24,317 nucleotides of DNA from a virus. The notes beneath the pieces were generated by a model that was not told the origin of the DNA, made no database searches, and worked only from the letters and a program-made list of their open reading frames with translations. How positions within the stretch are numbered: the first letter of the stretch is position 1; every line of letters begins with the position of its first letter. Of this stretch, positions 21,970 to 24,317 are shown piece after piece. The stretch covers positions 1-24,317 of IMG/VR virus record IMGVR_UViG_3300009788_000293; one strand, 5' to 3'. Position numbers and translations under genes: made by a program.

Positions 21970-23305
21970 AGATCCTAGACCATCAGACATTCCACAAGAC
22001 TTTGAAGCAGAACAAGCTGTCCTGGGAACGATAATTGAGGACAATGGAAAAATAACAGATATCGGTGCTGTCCTTAATCCTAATTCATTTCACACGATCG
22101 CACACCAGCACATTTATCGGGCAATGCTGGAATTGGATGACAGAAAAGAACCGGTTGATGAAATTATGCTAGGCGACCAGCTTAATTCTCTCGGCCAACT
22201 TGATGAAATTGGCGGGTATGCTTACCTAGCAGAATTAGCTGAATGCTCACCGTCGACAGGAAACGTTATTTATTACGCCAAAATACTGCAAGAACACGCG
22301 ATGCTAAGGGATTTGATATCTGTCACGATGGATATTGGTCGACGGAGCAGGGACCCTGAGCAAAACATTACGGAACTTCTCAAAGATGCCGAGACAAAGA
22401 TTTCGGAAATAGCTCAATCCAGAACTACCCAAAATCTTGAACATGTAAAAGATAGTCTGAGGGAACTCTTCAAGGATATAGAAAAAAAATCTGACAACCG
22501 GATTGACCCTGATGAATTAAAAACCGGGTTTGTGGATTTGGATAGGATAATAGGCGGGTTATTGCCTCCTGATTTGATTGTGATCGGAGGGAGGCCTTCA
22601 ATGGGGAAAACTGCCCTGGCTTTAAATATCGCGTCTTATGTTGCTACCCGGGGGGAAACTTCCAAATCGATTCTGGTTTATTCAAGGGAGATGCAAAACA
22701 AGCAGTTGGCAGGTCGAATGATTAGTTCAAGCGGTAGAGTCGACTCAAAAAAGCTGAGAGACGCCAACCTTGACCAAGAGGATTGGGATAAATTGGCGAT
22801 GGCCACAGATGAAATATCGGGCTCGGAAATATATCTTGATTCGAAAACGAGTGACATCAGGCAGCTTGTTTATGACGTTAAAAGCTTCGATAAACGACAC
22901 AAAGAAGGAGTCGCCCTGGTAATTGTAGATTATCTGCAATTGATGAGAGGATCAAAGGACAAATTCAGAGAGCAGGAAATTGCTGAGATATCTCGGTCAT
23001 TAAAAAATCTGGCCATGGATCTCAATATTCCGGTGATTGCTCTGTCCCAGTTAAATAGAAAGGTTGAGGAAAGAGCTGACAAAAGGCCAACGCTGCAGGA
23101 CCTGAGAGAATCGGGAGCCATAGAGCAGGATTCTGACATAATACTTTTTATTTATCGAGACGAGGTTTACAATCCCGATTCGCCGGACAAGGGCATAGCT
23201 GAGATAATAATTGCCAAAAATAGAAACGGCTCCACTGGAATGACACGACTTCAATTCATTGGGAAATATACAAAGTTTTCCAATCTTTCACTTCAGAACC
23301 CATAA
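21962..23305 (+). CDS. dnaB: Replicative DNA helicase (DnaB family)
   Basis: 447 residues, about the usual length. N-terminal domain starts with PQDFEAEQAVLGTIIEDN, the DnaB signature. C-terminal RecA-like domain: Walker A GGRPSMGKT (residues 209-217), YSREMQNKQLAGRM (the 'SLEM...ql..R' motif with Leu changed to Arg), Walker B VALVIVDYLQLM, then VIALSQLNRKVEERADKRPTLQDLRESGAIEQDSDIILFIYRDEVY. It unwinds the phage fork 5'-3' as a hexamer. Replication genes around it form one operon. Confidence 0.95.
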   Translation: MSEDPRPSDIPQDFEAEQAVLGTIIEDNGKITDIGAVLNPNSFHTIAHQHIYRAMLELDDRKEPVDEIMLGDQLNSLGQLDEIGGYAYLAELAECSPSTGNVIYYAKILQEHAMLRDLISVTMDIGRRSRDPEQNITELLKDAETKISEIAQSRTTQNLEHVKDSLRELFKDIEKKSDNRIDPDELKTGFVDLDRIIGGLLPPDLIVIGGRPSMGKTALALNIASYVATRGETSKSILVYSREMQNKQLAGRMISSSGRVDSKKLRDANLDQEDWDKLAMATDEISGSEIYLDSKTSDIRQLVYDVKSFDKRHKEGVALVIVDYLQLMRGSKDKFREQEIAEISRSLKNLAMDLNIPVIALSQLNRKVEERADKRPTLQDLRESGAIEQDSDIILFIYRDEVYNPDSPDKGIAEIIIAKNRNGSTGMTRLQFIGKYTKFSNLSLQNP

Positions 23306-23315
23306 TGAGGGAACA

Positions 23316-23753
23316 ATGAACAGAATTACAAGATTGCAATTTTTAAATAGCTTTAACAGTATAGCCGCAAAAATACATGAAACGGCGATAATGAAAGGAT
23401 GGTGGGATCAGAAAACTGCTGAAGACTGGATGCAAGAAATAGCAGGTAATGGAAAAATATATAGTCTTATCGAGGCATTCGAAGCCGGTCAGGCTAACCC
23501 GGAACGAAATAAAGGAGAAATGATTTCTTTAATGCATTCAGAGCTTACCGAGTGTTTGGAAGCCTTACGTGCAGGAAACCCGAAGGATGATAAAATACCA
23601 GGCCATAGTGGGATGGCTGCCGAGTTAGCTGATACGATTATTCGAATTATGGATTTTGATATAGCCTTTGGAATTGGTGTGGCTAACGCTCTGATTGCAA
23701 AGATTGAATACAACGAAACGCGACCATACAAACACGGCGGGAAGAAATTCTAA
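23316..23753 (+). CDS. MazG-like nucleotide pyrophosphohydrolase
   Basis: 145 residues from the ATG at 23316 with GAGGGAACA ahead; earlier in-frame starts fall inside the helicase gene. SLMHSELTECLEALRAG and MAAELADTIIRIMDFD give the E-x2-E ... E-x2-D metal set of all-alpha NTP pyrophosphatases, and YNETRPYKHGGKKF is the usual C-terminal end (N-x-x-R...HGGKKF) of phage MazG-like proteins. Likely removes modified or alarmone nucleotides, or adjusts nucleotide pools during phage replication. Confidence 0.85.
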   Translation: MNRITRLQFLNSFNSIAAKIHETAIMKGWWDQKTAEDWMQEIAGNGKIYSLIEAFEAGQANPERNKGEMISLMHSELTECLEALRAGNPKDDKIPGHSGMAAELADTIIRIMDFDIAFGIGVANALIAKIEYNETRPYKHGGKKF

Positions 23754-23998
23754 TGCACGTCAACGTTCATTACAACGAATCAGAGGAAATTGAAAAGCTT
23801 AGTTGCTATGGGCATATTGACGCCTTGAAATTCAGGGAAGCCTGCTTTGAAAGCTATAAGGTGAGGCCAATTGACATTAAGCTAATTTTTGTCAAAACGG
23901 CTAACAGGAAGAACAGAAAAGGCAAATGGTATCAAAAAACGGTCCCATGCAATCAAAGTGAACCAGGGGCTACTCCGATGACAATTGGAATTATTTGA
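23753..23998 (+). CDS. Hypothetical protein
   Basis: 81 residues, TAATG overlap with the MazG-like gene. HVNVHYNESEEIEKLSCYGHIDALKFREACFESYKV then IDIKLIFVKTANRKNRKGKWYQKTVPC. Strand-helix-strand pattern with a basic loop (NRKNRKGK). No family recognised; co-translated with MazG-like. Confidence 0.6.
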   Translation: MHVNVHYNESEEIEKLSCYGHIDALKFREACFESYKVRPIDIKLIFVKTANRKNRKGKWYQKTVPCNQSEPGATPMTIGII

Positions 23999-24006
23999 GG
24001 TAGAAA

Positions 24007-24207
24007 ATGCCATATTTTCATATAGACGTTGATGTAATTGGAGCCACCGGAGGTCAGACTTGGCAAATCGAAGCCGAAACAAAAAAAGAAGCCATTGAAA
24101 AAATGAAAACCGGCGATGGTGAAATAATAGATGAAGAAATAGAGCCAAAACTCGGCAAAGTTTATTATGATGAAGCCCGCGAAGCAGAGCGCGAAGAACC
24201 TCTTTAA
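24007..24207 (+). CDS. Hypothetical acidic protein
   Basis: 66 residues; GAGGTAGAAA before the ATG. YFHIDVDVIGATGGQTWQIEAETKKEAIEKMKTGDGEIIDEEIEP is a strand-turn-strand-helix fold of a kind common in small phage proteins ('~v.v..~.~~~~~veA~s~eeA~e~~..g~~'). Last part acidic. No function known. Confidence 0.6.
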   Translation: MPYFHIDVDVIGATGGQTWQIEAETKKEAIEKMKTGDGEIIDEEIEPKLGKVYYDEAREAEREEPL

Positions 24208-24218
24208 TAAAGGATTAA

Positions 24219-24317
24219 ATGGAACACAGACTAAAAACATGGATCGGGTTTTACAAAGCAATTGAATCTGGAGCAAAGAATTTTGAGATCAGGTTCGATG
24301 ATAGGGAATTCAAGATA
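24219..24317 (+). CDS. DUF3850-like protein, 5' end only (cut by window end)
   Basis: 33 residues are visible, with AAGGATTAA before the ATG. HRLKTWIGFYKAIESGAKNFEIRFDDREFKI is the clear DUF3850 start ('H.LKt...yF.av..G.K~fEiR.nDR.f'), an ASCH/PUA-like RNA-binding fold often found in phages. The rest lies outside the window. Confidence 0.8.
   Translation, partial: MEHRLKTWIGFYKAIESGAKNFEIRFDDREFKI

Overview
The window is a piece of a tailed double-stranded DNA phage or prophage with a contractile tail (myovirus type). The gene order fits: end of a capsid gene, head-tail connectors, sheath, tube, tail chaperone with a frameshift, tape measure, baseplate hub, spike and tip, wedge, fibre, then a replication and recombination block. 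All genes but one lie on the + strand. They are packed with ATGA or TAATG overlaps and good Shine-Dalgarno sites. Base composition is moderately AT-rich. Promoters look like bacterial sigma-70 promoters. The host cannot be named from the sequence. A Gram-negative host is plausible, and if the in-frame TGA described below is read as selenocysteine the host must have selenocysteine machinery.

Region 1 (1-3189) holds the 3' end of a probable major capsid gene and five small head and neck genes. Region 2 (3191-7219) is the tail body: a DUF3383-like sheath, two tube-like proteins in tandem, a tail assembly chaperone with a clear -1 frameshift product, and a short tape measure. Region 3 (7220-13567) is the baseplate and fibre: Dit-like protein, plug, hub, Gp138-like spike, PAAR-like tip, gp25-like wedge, J-like protein, DUF2612-like protein, and a fibre ending in six 45-residue repeats that look like a closed six-bladed beta-propeller.

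The main surprise is the PAAR-like tip gene (9670-10002). It has one in-frame TGA at codon 59, where I would expect a family cysteine. The frame stays open for 51 more codons and ends in a TAATG overlap with the next gene. A perfect 6-bp hairpin lies 16-34 bases after the TGA, at a distance suitable for a bacterial SECIS element. This is a candidate phage selenoprotein at the tail tip.

Region 4 (13564-14085) is a control point. A lone minus-strand gene for a secreted or membrane protein has a terminator-like hairpin in its leader, and a strong + strand promoter reads into the early genes. Region 5 (14086-18673) encodes a ribbon-helix-helix regulator, small basic and zinc-binding proteins, an SbcC/Rad50-like ATPase, an odd tRNA-like element with two T-arms, a probable recombination protein and a metallo-beta-lactamase-fold enzyme. 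Region 6 (18682-20576) is a run of small unknown genes. Region 7 (20577-24317) starts with a second promoter lying on a perfect palindrome in front of a small HTH-like gene. It continues with a replisome organiser, a possible helicase loader, a DnaB helicase, a MazG-like enzyme and the start of a DUF3850-like gene.
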